From assembly GCA_964465665.1 (NCBI GenBank), contig CAYXKM010000196.1:1-5673 (forward strand): a stretch of DNA of 5,673 bases, given 5' to 3'. The notes beneath the pieces are model-generated. The model had not been told where the DNA came from. It ran no database searches and was given only the letters and a program-made list of their open reading frames with translations. The position numbers were made by a program, and so were the translations under genes. Source of the stretch: JAKEGN01 sp964465665. GTDB taxonomy: Bacteria > Pseudomonadota > Gammaproteobacteria > Steroidobacterales > Woeseiaceae. Each line of letters starts with the position of its first letter. Within the stretch, counting starts at the first letter, position 1. Below are positions 1-5,673 of this stretch, piece by piece.

Positions 1-2219
1 TGGTCAGGATTCTCGACCTGTGGGGCCAGGATGCGGGGGACATGCGGGATATTCTTCGATCCGTTGCCCTGGTCAAGTCAGGCACGCAGCGCAGCCGCGA
101 TATCGTTGCCGGATACGGCGAGATCTGGTCCGCAAGATTGATGGCGGCGTTTCTCGCCCAGGAACTCGGTAGCGGCCATGCCGGGAACTGGCTCGACGCC
201 CGTCGCGTGATCACGGTGCGGCACGGCGAACTCGGACCGTCGGTCATGTGGGAGGCCTCGCAACGCAAATGGGCTTCGGAGGTGGCTGCAAGCCCCGACA
301 GGGTGCTGGTCATGACAGGTTTCATCGCCAGCGATGAAGAAGGATTGCAAACCACCCTCGGCCGCAACGGCAGCGATTTTTCGGCTGCCATTTTCGCCGC
401 TCTGGCCGATGCCGAGAAACTGACGATCTGGACCGACGTGGATGGCGTATTGAGCGCCGACCCGCGTCGAGTTCCCGATGCACGGGTCATCGACTCACTT
501 TCGTACAACGAAGCGATGGAACTCGCGTATTTCGGCGCCAAAGTGATCCATCCGCAGACGATGGGCCCGGCGGTGCGGAAAAGCATACCGATTACAATCC
601 GGAATACTTTCAATCCGGCGCATCCCGGCAGCCTGATCCAGCCGCAGTCTGGTCCGACGCAGGGCATCAAGGGCATTACTGCCGTAAGCAGTATGGCATT
701 GGTCAATCTCGAGGGCGCCGGCATGATCGGCGTGCCGGGTACAGCAGACCGGCTGTTCGCCGCACTGAAAGACGCCGGCGTCTCCGTCGCCCTGATTTCC
801 CAGGCCAGTTCCGAACATTCCATCTGCATAGCGGTGCCCGACGGCCTTGCCCAGCGTGCGAGGAGCATCATATGCGAGGCGTTTGCAGAGGAGCTGGCCG
901 GCGGCCAGATCCAGAGTGTGGACGTTGCGCCGGAGCAAAGCATCATCGCCGTGGTCGGAGATGGCATGGCCGGCACGCCGGGTATTGCCGCAAAGTTCTT
1001 CGGCACACTGGGGCGGGCAGGCATCAATGTTCGCGCCATTGCACAGGGTTCGTCAGAGCGCAATATTTCCGCCGTTGTTGCCAGCAGCGACGTTACAAGG
1101 GCGTTGCGTGCGGTCCACTCCGGTTTTTACCTGTCGTCGAAAACACTGTCGATCGGCCTCATCGGACCTGGCTCGGTCGGTGGCACGTTGCTTGATCAGA
1201 TTCAGGGCCAGCATGAACGCCTGATGCGCGACTTCAGTCTCGACTTGCGGATCCGGGCAATTGCGAGGTCGCAATCCATGCACCTCGAGGACCGTTGCTT
1301 CGAATTGCGGTCGTGGCGCACGGCAAGCGAAAAGGGAGGCATGGCGCTCGATTTCGAGGCCTTCGAACATCACGTGCATGCGGAGCATTTGCCGCATGCA
1401 GTCATCATCGACTGCTCCGCAAGCAACGAGGTGGCAGCACGGTATGCGGGCTGGCTGGAGCGCGGCATACACATCGTAACGCCCAACAAGAAAGCATTCA
1501 GCGGACCTTACGAATACTACCGGAGCCTCAGCACCGCATCGCGACACGGAAATTCCCATTGCTTCTATGAAACGACCGTCGGCGCAGCATTGCCGATAAT
1601 CAACACCATGCGCGACCTGATTCATACCGGCGACCGGATTCGTTCGGTTGCCGGCATACTCTCGGGCACGCTTGCCTACCTTTTCAACGCCTACGACGGG
1701 CGGACGCCGTTTTCGGAAATTATCCGACAAGCAATGCACAGCGGTTATACGGAGCCTGACCCGCGGGATGACCTTTCCGGCATGGACGTTGCGCGCAAAC
1801 TGACGATTATCGCGCGCGAAATGGGACTGTCTGTCGAGATCGGTCAGTTCCCGGTTCAGAACCTGATCCCGGATTACCTGCGGGCACTGCCCACTGACGA
1901 ATTCCTGCTGCGGCTGCCGGAGCACGACACGCATATGCTGAAATTGTTCGTAGACTGCAAAGCGGAACGCAAGGTTTTGAGGTATGTCGCAAGGCTCGAC
2001 GCCGCTGGCAATGCATCGGTCGGCCTGGAGAAACTGGATCTGCGACATGCATTCGGCAACATCGCACTTGCCGACAACATCGTGCAATTTACCAGCGACC
2101 GGTATGCATCGAATCCGCTGATCGTGCAGGGGCCCGGCGCGGGCCCGGATGTCACGGCCGGAGGTGTCTTCGCTGACTTGTTGCGGCTCGCTGCGTATAT
2201 CGGCGACGGGACGCTGTGA
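1..2219 (+). CDS. thrA: Bifunctional aspartokinase / homoserine dehydrogenase I (5' partial)
   Basis: This enzyme catalyses the first and third steps of the aspartate pathway: aspartate to 4-aspartyl phosphate (ATP), and aspartate semialdehyde to homoserine (NAD(P)H). It acts in the cytosol. The frame is open to the window edge (first full codon at 3), so the ATG at 42 is internal. By alignment from memory with E. coli ThrA (820 aa), about 87 residues are missing, including the KFGGTS motif; 738 are present. Seen in order: kinase motifs LGRNGSD (357-377) and WTDVDGV (429-449); two ACT repeats, with ISQASSEHSI (Gln codon 801-803) and AIAQGSSERNI (Gln codon 1044-1046); the dehydrogenase Rossmann loop GLIGPGSVGG (from about 1155); TPNKKA; YETTVGAALP; GILSGTLAY; and the catalytic segment GYTEPDPRDDLSGMDVARK (1743-1799), containing the Asp and Lys that match yeast HSD Asp219/Lys223. 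ACT domains of this type mediate threonine feedback in the family. MetL is the alternative paralogue, but adjacency to thrB and thrC favours ThrA. The stop TGA overlaps the thrB ATG by one base. Confidence 0.96.
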   Translation, partial: VRILDLWGQDAGDMRDILRSVALVKSGTQRSRDIVAGYGEIWSARLMAAFLAQELGSGHAGNWLDARRVITVRHGELGPSVMWEASQRKWASEVAASPDRVLVMTGFIASDEEGLQTTLGRNGSDFSAAIFAALADAEKLTIWTDVDGVLSADPRRVPDARVIDSLSYNEAMELAYFGAKVIHPQTMGPAVRKSIPITIRNTFNPAHPGSLIQPQSGPTQGIKGITAVSSMALVNLEGAGMIGVPGTADRLFAALKDAGVSVALISQASSEHSICIAVPDGLAQRARSIICEAFAEELAGGQIQSVDVAPEQSIIAVVGDGMAGTPGIAAKFFGTLGRAGINVRAIAQGSSERNISAVVASSDVTRALRAVHSGFYLSSKTLSIGLIGPGSVGGTLLDQIQGQHERLMRDFSLDLRIRAIARSQSMHLEDRCFELRSWRTASEKGGMALDFEAFEHHVHAEHLPHAVIIDCSASNEVAARYAGWLERGIHIVTPNKKAFSGPYEYYRSLSTASRHGNSHCFYETTVGAALPIINTMRDLIHTGDRIRSVAGILSGTLAYLFNAYDGRTPFSEIIRQAMHSGYTEPDPRDDLSGMDVARKLTIIAREMGLSVEIGQFPVQNLIPDYLRALPTDEFLLRLPEHDTHMLKLFVDCKAERKVLRYVARLDAAGNASVGLEKLDLRHAFGNIALADNIVQFTSDRYASNPLIVQGPGAGPDVTAGGVFADLLRLAAYIGDGTL

Positions 2220-3172
2220 TGGGCGCTGATCGTTGCGTAACCGCATTTGCCCCGGCGTCGATCGGCAACGTCGGTGTCGGCTTCGACATGCTGGGACTGG
2301 CCATTGCGGGTGTCGGCGACCGAGTCAGTGCGCGGCTGAGCAGCGCACCCGGAGTTTCGATAGCGGAAGTCAGGGGGCTCGACGGAGAGATACACCCCTG
2401 GCTATCGACCGATGCCCAACAGAACACCGCATCGATTGCGGCGGCAGCACTGTGGCAGGCACACGGCACCGGCGCCGGCGTGGAGCTCAGAGTCAGCAAA
2501 GGTGTGCCGCTGCAATCCGGCATGGGCGGTTCGGCGGCCTCGGCCGTCGCATCCGTAGTCGCGGTGAACGCACTGCTCGAAACACCGCTCGCGATCCCTC
2601 GTCTCCTGCCCTATGCGCTGCGCGGAGAGACGTTTGCCAGCGGTGGCACGCACGCCGACAACGTGGCGCCCAGTCTCATCGGGGGCCTGGTGTTCTGCCC
2701 GGATGTGCTCCACCCGACAATGATTCCATTAACCGCCATCCAGGGCGTCAGCAGTGTCGTCCTGCACCCGGAGATGCAGATCAGCACGGCGAGTGCCAGA
2801 AAAAAACTGGCGCGCGGCTATACGCTCGAGCAGTGGCTGCAGCAGCAGGGTTATCTCGGCGGATTCCTGCTGGCCTGCGAGCGCGGCGACCTTGCATTAC
2901 TCCGTCGCACTCTCATGGACGTGGTAATAGAGCCGCAGCGAGCCGGTTCCGTGCCATGTTTTCATGCGGTCAAGGAGGCGGCAATGATTGCCAATTCACT
3001 CGGATGTTCCCTCTCCGGCAGTGGTCCGAGCATTTTCGCATTGTGCGAGAACAACGATGCAGCAAATGTAGCGACCGCAATGGAGCAGGCATGCCGAAGC
3101 TTCGGTTACCAATGCCAGTCGTGGATCAGTGCCATGACCGCACCTGGGGCGTTCGTGGAATCCTGCGAATGA
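2219..3172 (+). CDS. thrB: Homoserine kinase (GHMP family)
   Basis: It phosphorylates homoserine with ATP to O-phospho-L-homoserine in the cytosol, supplying ThrC. The protein is 317 aa, against 310 in E. coli ThrB. GHMP kinase features are visible: the N-terminal APASIGNVGVGFDMLG segment (about residues 11-26); the phosphate-binding loop PLQSGMGGSAAS (97-108), matching the family P-x-G-x-G-x-S-S-A pattern; GGTHADNVAPSLIGG (142-156), which corresponds to the conserved DNVAP region; and the C-terminal SGSGPS motif (266-271). The ATG at 2219 shares its A with the thrA stop codon (TGATG). A GTG at 2216 is also in frame and would add one residue. No strong Shine-Dalgarno sequence lies upstream, only a weak purine stretch in the thrA end, so translation probably depends on coupling to thrA. 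The stop overlaps the thrC start by four bases. Confidence 0.95.
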   Translation: MGADRCVTAFAPASIGNVGVGFDMLGLAIAGVGDRVSARLSSAPGVSIAEVRGLDGEIHPWLSTDAQQNTASIAAAALWQAHGTGAGVELRVSKGVPLQSGMGGSAASAVASVVAVNALLETPLAIPRLLPYALRGETFASGGTHADNVAPSLIGGLVFCPDVLHPTMIPLTAIQGVSSVVLHPEMQISTASARKKLARGYTLEQWLQQQGYLGGFLLACERGDLALLRRTLMDVVIEPQRAGSVPCFHAVKEAAMIANSLGCSLSGSGPSIFALCENNDAANVATAMEQACRSFGYQCQSWISAMTAPGAFVESCE

Positions 3173-4479
3173 ATTTTGTCAGTACCCGCGCCGGTGACCC
3201 GGTTTCGCTGGACGAGGCCATGCTTCGCGGTATTGCGCCCGACGGCGGGCTTTTCGTGCCGGATCACTGGCCGACCTTTTCTCTGCAGCAGTTTGTCGGG
3301 GCGGACACGATTGAGGCTGTCGCCGGTATCTTTTTGCGGCCGTTTTTCGCAAGCAGCCGACTTGCTGACGATGTGCACACGATAGTTGAGGAGACCTTTT
3401 GCTTTCCGATTCCGACCAGGCCCTTGCCGATGGCCGGGTGCAATGCCAGCTTGCTCGAACTGTTTCACGGGCCAACGGCAGCGTTCAAGGATGTCGGGGC
3501 GCGCTTTCTGGCTGCCTGCATCGAAAGGTTGCAGGAGCGAGGAGAGCAGCCGCTGACCATACTGGTCGCCACTTCCGGCGATACCGGAGGTGCCGTCGCT
3601 GCGGCATTCGATAACAGGCGTGGCACGCGAGTCGTCGTACTCTTTCCGTATGGCAGGGTCTCCCCAAGGCAGGAGCGACAGCTGACTTGCTGGAGTGACA
3701 ACGTTCTGTCGCTCGCCGTCCGCGGATCCTTTGACGATTGCCAGGGGCTGGTGAAGGCCATGATGTCCGACCCGGATTCACGCTCGGCCTACCGATTGAG
3801 CTCCGCAAACAGCATCAATATCGGCAGGCTGCTGCCGCAATGTACTTACTATGCGGATGCGAGTTTACGTCACTATCGCCGGACCGGCCGCAAGGCATCG
3901 TTCATAGTGCCGACCGGAAATCTGGGTAACGGCTTCGCTTGTATCGTCGCCCGGCACGCCGGTTTACCGATCGGCAATATCATTCTCGCCACCAACGCTA
4001 ACCGTCTCATTGCCGACTATCTGCGAGGCTCGAAATGGCGCCCACGCGCGAGCATTGCAACCCTTGCGACGGCCATGGACGTCGGCTACCCGAGCAATAT
4101 GGAAAGGCTGCGGCACCTGCTCGGCGATGCCGACCGCCTGAGAAAGGCATTGCGTGTCTTTGCTGTGAATGACGACGAGATTCGTGAACAAATTCGCAAG
4201 GATTTCAGGCGTTTCGGCTTTGCGGTCTGCCCGCACACGGCAACTGCCACCTGGGCTTACGACACGCTAAGTGAATCCGAACGCGTGAACGAAGACTGGA
4301 TTCTGGTGGCAACCGCGCACGCAGCGAAGTTCGAAGCTGTCGTCGAACCGTTGATCGGCGCGACGGTACCCGTCCCTGAAGCACTGGCAAAGATACTTTC
4401 ACGCCCGAGCCGCGCGGATACAATCGAACCAGACCTCCGGTCACTGACCGAAGCGATACGGCGACGATTTGCCGCTTGA
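3169..4479 (+). CDS. thrC: Threonine synthase (PLP-dependent)
   Basis: It converts O-phosphohomoserine and water to threonine and phosphate, the last step of the pathway. The protein is 436 aa, close to the 428 aa of E. coli ThrC. It begins with the typical MNFVSTR and APDGGLFVP segments. The PLP-binding lysine is Lys107 in FHGPTAAFKDVGARF (residues 99-113), the same residue number as in E. coli. Also visible are ATSGDTGGAV (134-143), FPYGRVSPRQ, the PLP-phosphate loop PTGNLGNG (248-255), ATNAN, and AMDVGYPSN, all matching the short bacterial threonine synthase class. The frame is open far upstream (from 2233) through thrB, but that extension is arginine-rich out-of-frame sequence. The ATG at 3169 gives the family N-terminus and an ATGA overlap with thrB, with a weak GTGGA purine motif at 3155-3159. 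It ends the thr operon proper. Confidence 0.96.
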   Translation: MNFVSTRAGDPVSLDEAMLRGIAPDGGLFVPDHWPTFSLQQFVGADTIEAVAGIFLRPFFASSRLADDVHTIVEETFCFPIPTRPLPMAGCNASLLELFHGPTAAFKDVGARFLAACIERLQERGEQPLTILVATSGDTGGAVAAAFDNRRGTRVVVLFPYGRVSPRQERQLTCWSDNVLSLAVRGSFDDCQGLVKAMMSDPDSRSAYRLSSANSINIGRLLPQCTYYADASLRHYRRTGRKASFIVPTGNLGNGFACIVARHAGLPIGNIILATNANRLIADYLRGSKWRPRASIATLATAMDVGYPSNMERLRHLLGDADRLRKALRVFAVNDDEIREQIRKDFRRFGFAVCPHTATATWAYDTLSESERVNEDWILVATAHAAKFEAVVEPLIGATVPVPEALAKILSRPSRADTIEPDLRSLTEAIRRRFAA

Positions 4480-4504
4480 CCACAATGCGGGGGATGATGA
4501 TAAA
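4476..4504 (+). promoter_or_regulatory. Possible sigma70-type promoter for the NERD gene
   Basis: TTGACC (4476-4481, five of six to TTGACA) overlaps the thrC stop codon. It is followed after exactly 17 bases by GATAAA (4499-4504, four of six to TATAAT). Transcription would begin near 4511 and give the NERD gene a leader of about 43 bases. A second -10-like hexamer, TATAAC, lies at 4513-4518 but has no matching -35 at suitable spacing. This is a pattern match only, and the downstream gene could equally be read from the thr operon. If this promoter were the sole source, the transcript would start inside the 17-codon frame at 4504-4557 and exclude its start codon. Confidence 0.35.
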
Positions 4505-4557
4505 TGGCACGGTATAACAAGTCGCAGGTTCTTGAATACGGATACATCACGCAATGA
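4504..4557 (+). CDS. Putative 17-codon upstream ORF / leader peptide
   Basis: A short ATG-TGA frame encodes MARYNKSQVLEYGYITQ. Its stop (4555-4557) overlaps the start of the NERD gene in an ATGA, the same junction type as thrB/thrC. A five-G run at 4489-4493 ends ten bases before its ATG and could pair with the anti-Shine-Dalgarno sequence with one G-U pair. The NERD gene itself has no comparable motif directly upstream. Three in-frame stop codons (TGA TGA TAA, 4495-4503) precede the ATG, so it cannot be a thrC extension. Three of the 17 residues are tyrosine. The peptide resembles no known leader that I recognise. It may serve only to deliver ribosomes to the NERD start, or it may be a chance frame; a run this short occurs easily by chance. 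Confidence 0.35.
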   Translation: MARYNKSQVLEYGYITQ

Positions 4558-5126
4558 ACGATCTTCTGCCGCCTGATTTCCCGGGGATATACCTGCTTCC
4601 GTTGATTCTTGTCGTGGCATTGCTGTTGCTTTGGTTGCTGCATCGGCGTCGATCCGGGCGGAGGCGGACGCTCGCAGCGGTCCTGAAGCAGATCGGCTTC
4701 GAGCGCTTCGACGATTTGATCGTGCCAAACGGTGATGAAGGTGAGATTCAGATCGATCATGTGCTGCTGACGGCGAACGGAGTACTGATCATTCACGTCA
4801 AGGATGTCATCGGCACGGTCTTTGGCAGTGACAAAATGCAGGAATGGACAGTGATCAGCGATAACCGCCGATTCACTTTTGCGAATCCGCAACCGGCGTT
4901 GTACGACCGTATTGCCGCCGTCCGGCACATTGTCAGGGAAGTCCCGGTTGCCGGGCGAATCCTGTTTCTCGACGAAGCTTCCTTCACCAAAGGTGTCCCG
5001 CAACTTGTGTGTACCCTGGACGACCTGCTGGACGAGTTTGGCGAGACAGACCGTTCCTCCGCCAAGGTCAAGGTCGAGGCATTCCGACCGCACTGGGAAA
5101 AGATGCGCCGTTTCGCGCGCGCCTGA
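4554..5126 (+). CDS. Membrane-anchored NERD-domain protein
   Basis: This is a 190-aa protein with one N-terminal membrane segment (about residues 11-30, leucine/valine-rich). A strongly basic RRRSGRRR stretch (31-38) follows and predicts a cytosolic C-terminal domain. Residues 39-125 fit the NERD (nuclease-related) domain: a GDEGEIQIDHVLLTANGVLII core (Asp68, His69), then HVKDVIGTVFGSD (81-93), EWTVI and FANPQPALYDR. The family is predicted to share the restriction-endonuclease-like fold, but most members are functionally uncharacterised. The usual acidic residue of the E-x-K motif appears as His81 (H-V-K). Residues 130-190 are an extension with no motif I recognise. An in-frame TGA at 4533 bounds the start, making the ATG at 4554 the first usable start. 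There is no clear Shine-Dalgarno sequence, and the start overlaps the stop of a 17-codon frame. It is co-directional with thrABC, 74 bases after thrC. No specific function can be assigned. Confidence 0.85.
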   Translation: MNDLLPPDFPGIYLLPLILVVALLLLWLLHRRRSGRRRTLAAVLKQIGFERFDDLIVPNGDEGEIQIDHVLLTANGVLIIHVKDVIGTVFGSDKMQEWTVISDNRRFTFANPQPALYDRIAAVRHIVREVPVAGRILFLDEASFTKGVPQLVCTLDDLLDEFGETDRSSAKVKVEAFRPHWEKMRRFARA

Positions 5127-5174
5127 AGCGCGGTCCGGATCGGCCAACGCCCCGCAGCCGACACAACCCGTGAA
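5127..5174. other. Convergent intergenic gap without clear terminator
   Basis: These 48 bases separate the stop codons of the convergent NERD and tatD genes. The only pairing seen is a short imperfect stem (5132-5145, four pairs including one G-U) with no T-tract on either strand. No convincing intrinsic terminator is visible, so transcription may end by Rho or run into the opposing gene. Confidence 0.5.
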
Positions 5175-5673
5175 TCAGATAGAAAAAAGCCGTCGCGCGT
5201 TGGCGGTCGTCGCGCGGGCGACTTCCTCTTCGCTCAGATTCATGACTGCTGCCACAACCCGCAGCACTTCGCGAAGGTACATCGGTTCGTTGCGTCGGCT
5301 CTTCGGCTTCGGCGTCAGAGTCCGAGGCAGCAGGTAGGGAGAGTCGGTTTCGATCATCAGGCGATCGAGCGGCACATGCCGAACAGCATCCGCGAGATCC
5401 GCTCCCCGGCGCTCGTCACCTATCCAGCCGGTAACGCCGATGTACAAGCCCATGTCGAGATAGGCCTGCATTTCCCGCGTGCCGCCGGTGAAGCAATGTG
5501 CAACGCCACGGGATAACTGACTGACAGCGGGTCGAAGCATTGCGAGAAAATCCTCGTGTGCATTGCGTTGGTGCAGGAATAGGGGCAGGCCGGTGTCGAT
5601 TGCGATTCCGATCTGGCGTTCGAACGCCGCCCGTTGCAGCGCGCGTGGCGACAGATCCCGGTAATAGTCCAGC
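5175..5673 (-). CDS. tatD: TatD family metal-dependent hydrolase / DNase (N-terminus outside window)
   Basis: TatD is a cytosolic metal-dependent hydrolase of the amidohydrolase (TIM-barrel) superfamily. E. coli TatD has 3'-5' exonuclease activity and a proposed role in DNA repair and fragment degradation. The C-terminal 165 residues are present; the frame stays open from the ATG at 5540 back to the window edge, so that ATG is internal. The edge segment reads LDYYRDLSPRALQRAAFERQ, then the metal-ligand regions LFLHQRNA and AHCFTGG, then YIGVTGWIGDERRG, and IETDSPYLLPR with the conserved Asp, and finally TPKPKSRRNEP. These match E. coli TatD (260 aa) closely, more so than the paralogues YcfH and YjjV as I recall them. 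The N-terminal H-x-H metal motif lies beyond the window. It is convergent with the NERD gene, and nothing in the window links it functionally to the thr operon. Confidence 0.93.
   Translation of the reverse strand, partial: LDYYRDLSPRALQRAAFERQIGIAIDTGLPLFLHQRNAHEDFLAMLRPAVSQLSRGVAHCFTGGTREMQAYLDMGLYIGVTGWIGDERRGADLADAVRHVPLDRLMIETDSPYLLPRTLTPKPKSRRNEPMYLREVLRVVAAVMNLSEEEVARATTANARRLFSI

Noticed and set aside
42..44. ATG at 42 as the start of thrA.
   Set aside because: The frame is open upstream to the window edge and the essential N-terminal kinase motif would be missing. The position aligns to about residue 101 of E. coli ThrA.
2130..2146. Perfect 7-bp GC hairpin with a 3-base loop near the thrA 3' end.
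   Set aside because: It is explained by the conserved GPGAGPD codons (E. coli has the equivalent GYGAGND). No T-tract follows.
1053..2246. Long minus-strand open frame (397 codons) antisense to thrA.
   Set aside because: It lies opposite clearly conserved ThrA coding sequence, is rich in Arg, Cys and His, and has no recognisable domain. This is a codon-bias shadow in GC-rich DNA.
2233..3168. The thrC frame stays open for 312 codons upstream, suggesting a longer ThrC or a fusion.
   Set aside because: The extension is Arg-rich out-of-frame thrB sequence. ThrC family homology begins exactly at the ATG at 3169.
4257..5147. Minus-strand open frame (296 codons) across the thrC end, the gap and the NERD gene.
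   Set aside because: It is antisense to two supported genes, has low-complexity composition and shows no domain.
5183..5216. CGCGCG inverted arms (5194-5199, 5211-5216) followed on the minus strand by six Ts, resembling an intrinsic terminator for tatD.
   Set aside because: The T-run sits five bases from the stem and before the tatD stop codon, so termination there would remove the stop. The arms also form a direct repeat (CGTCGCGCG) from repeated Ala/Arg codons.

Overview
This window is a compact stretch of a proteobacterial chromosome, most likely gammaproteobacterial. The evidence for that is a bifunctional aspartokinase-homoserine dehydrogenase fused as in Escherichia coli ThrA, followed directly by thrB and thrC, plus a TatD that keeps the E. 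coli-type motifs. The DNA is GC-rich by eye and almost entirely coding. The leader and promoter of the thr operon lie upstream, outside the window.

Positions 1-4479 hold the threonine operon thrA-thrB-thrC on the + strand. thrA is cut at its 5' end by the window edge, and about 85-90 N-terminal residues are missing. The junctions are tight: thrA and thrB share one base (TGATG), and thrB and thrC overlap by four (ATGA), as expected for translationally coupled genes. Together they convert aspartate to aspartyl phosphate, aspartate semialdehyde to homoserine, homoserine to phosphohomoserine, and phosphohomoserine to threonine. The intermediate aspartate-semialdehyde dehydrogenase step is encoded elsewhere.

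Positions 4480-4553 are a short gap after thrC. It holds a possible sigma70-type promoter that starts inside the thrC stop region, and a 17-codon open frame (4504-4557) whose stop codon overlaps the next gene's start in an ATGA. This is the least ordinary part of the window. The gene that follows (4554-5126, +) encodes a small inner-membrane-anchored protein with a NERD (nuclease-related) domain of unknown role. Its ExK-like position carries His instead of the usual acid.

Positions 5175-5673 (- strand) hold the C-terminal 165 codons of tatD, a metal-dependent hydrolase/DNase. It converges on the NERD gene across a 48-base gap with no clear terminator. I see no mobile element, CRISPR array, tRNA or rRNA, and no strong candidate for a new multi-gene system.
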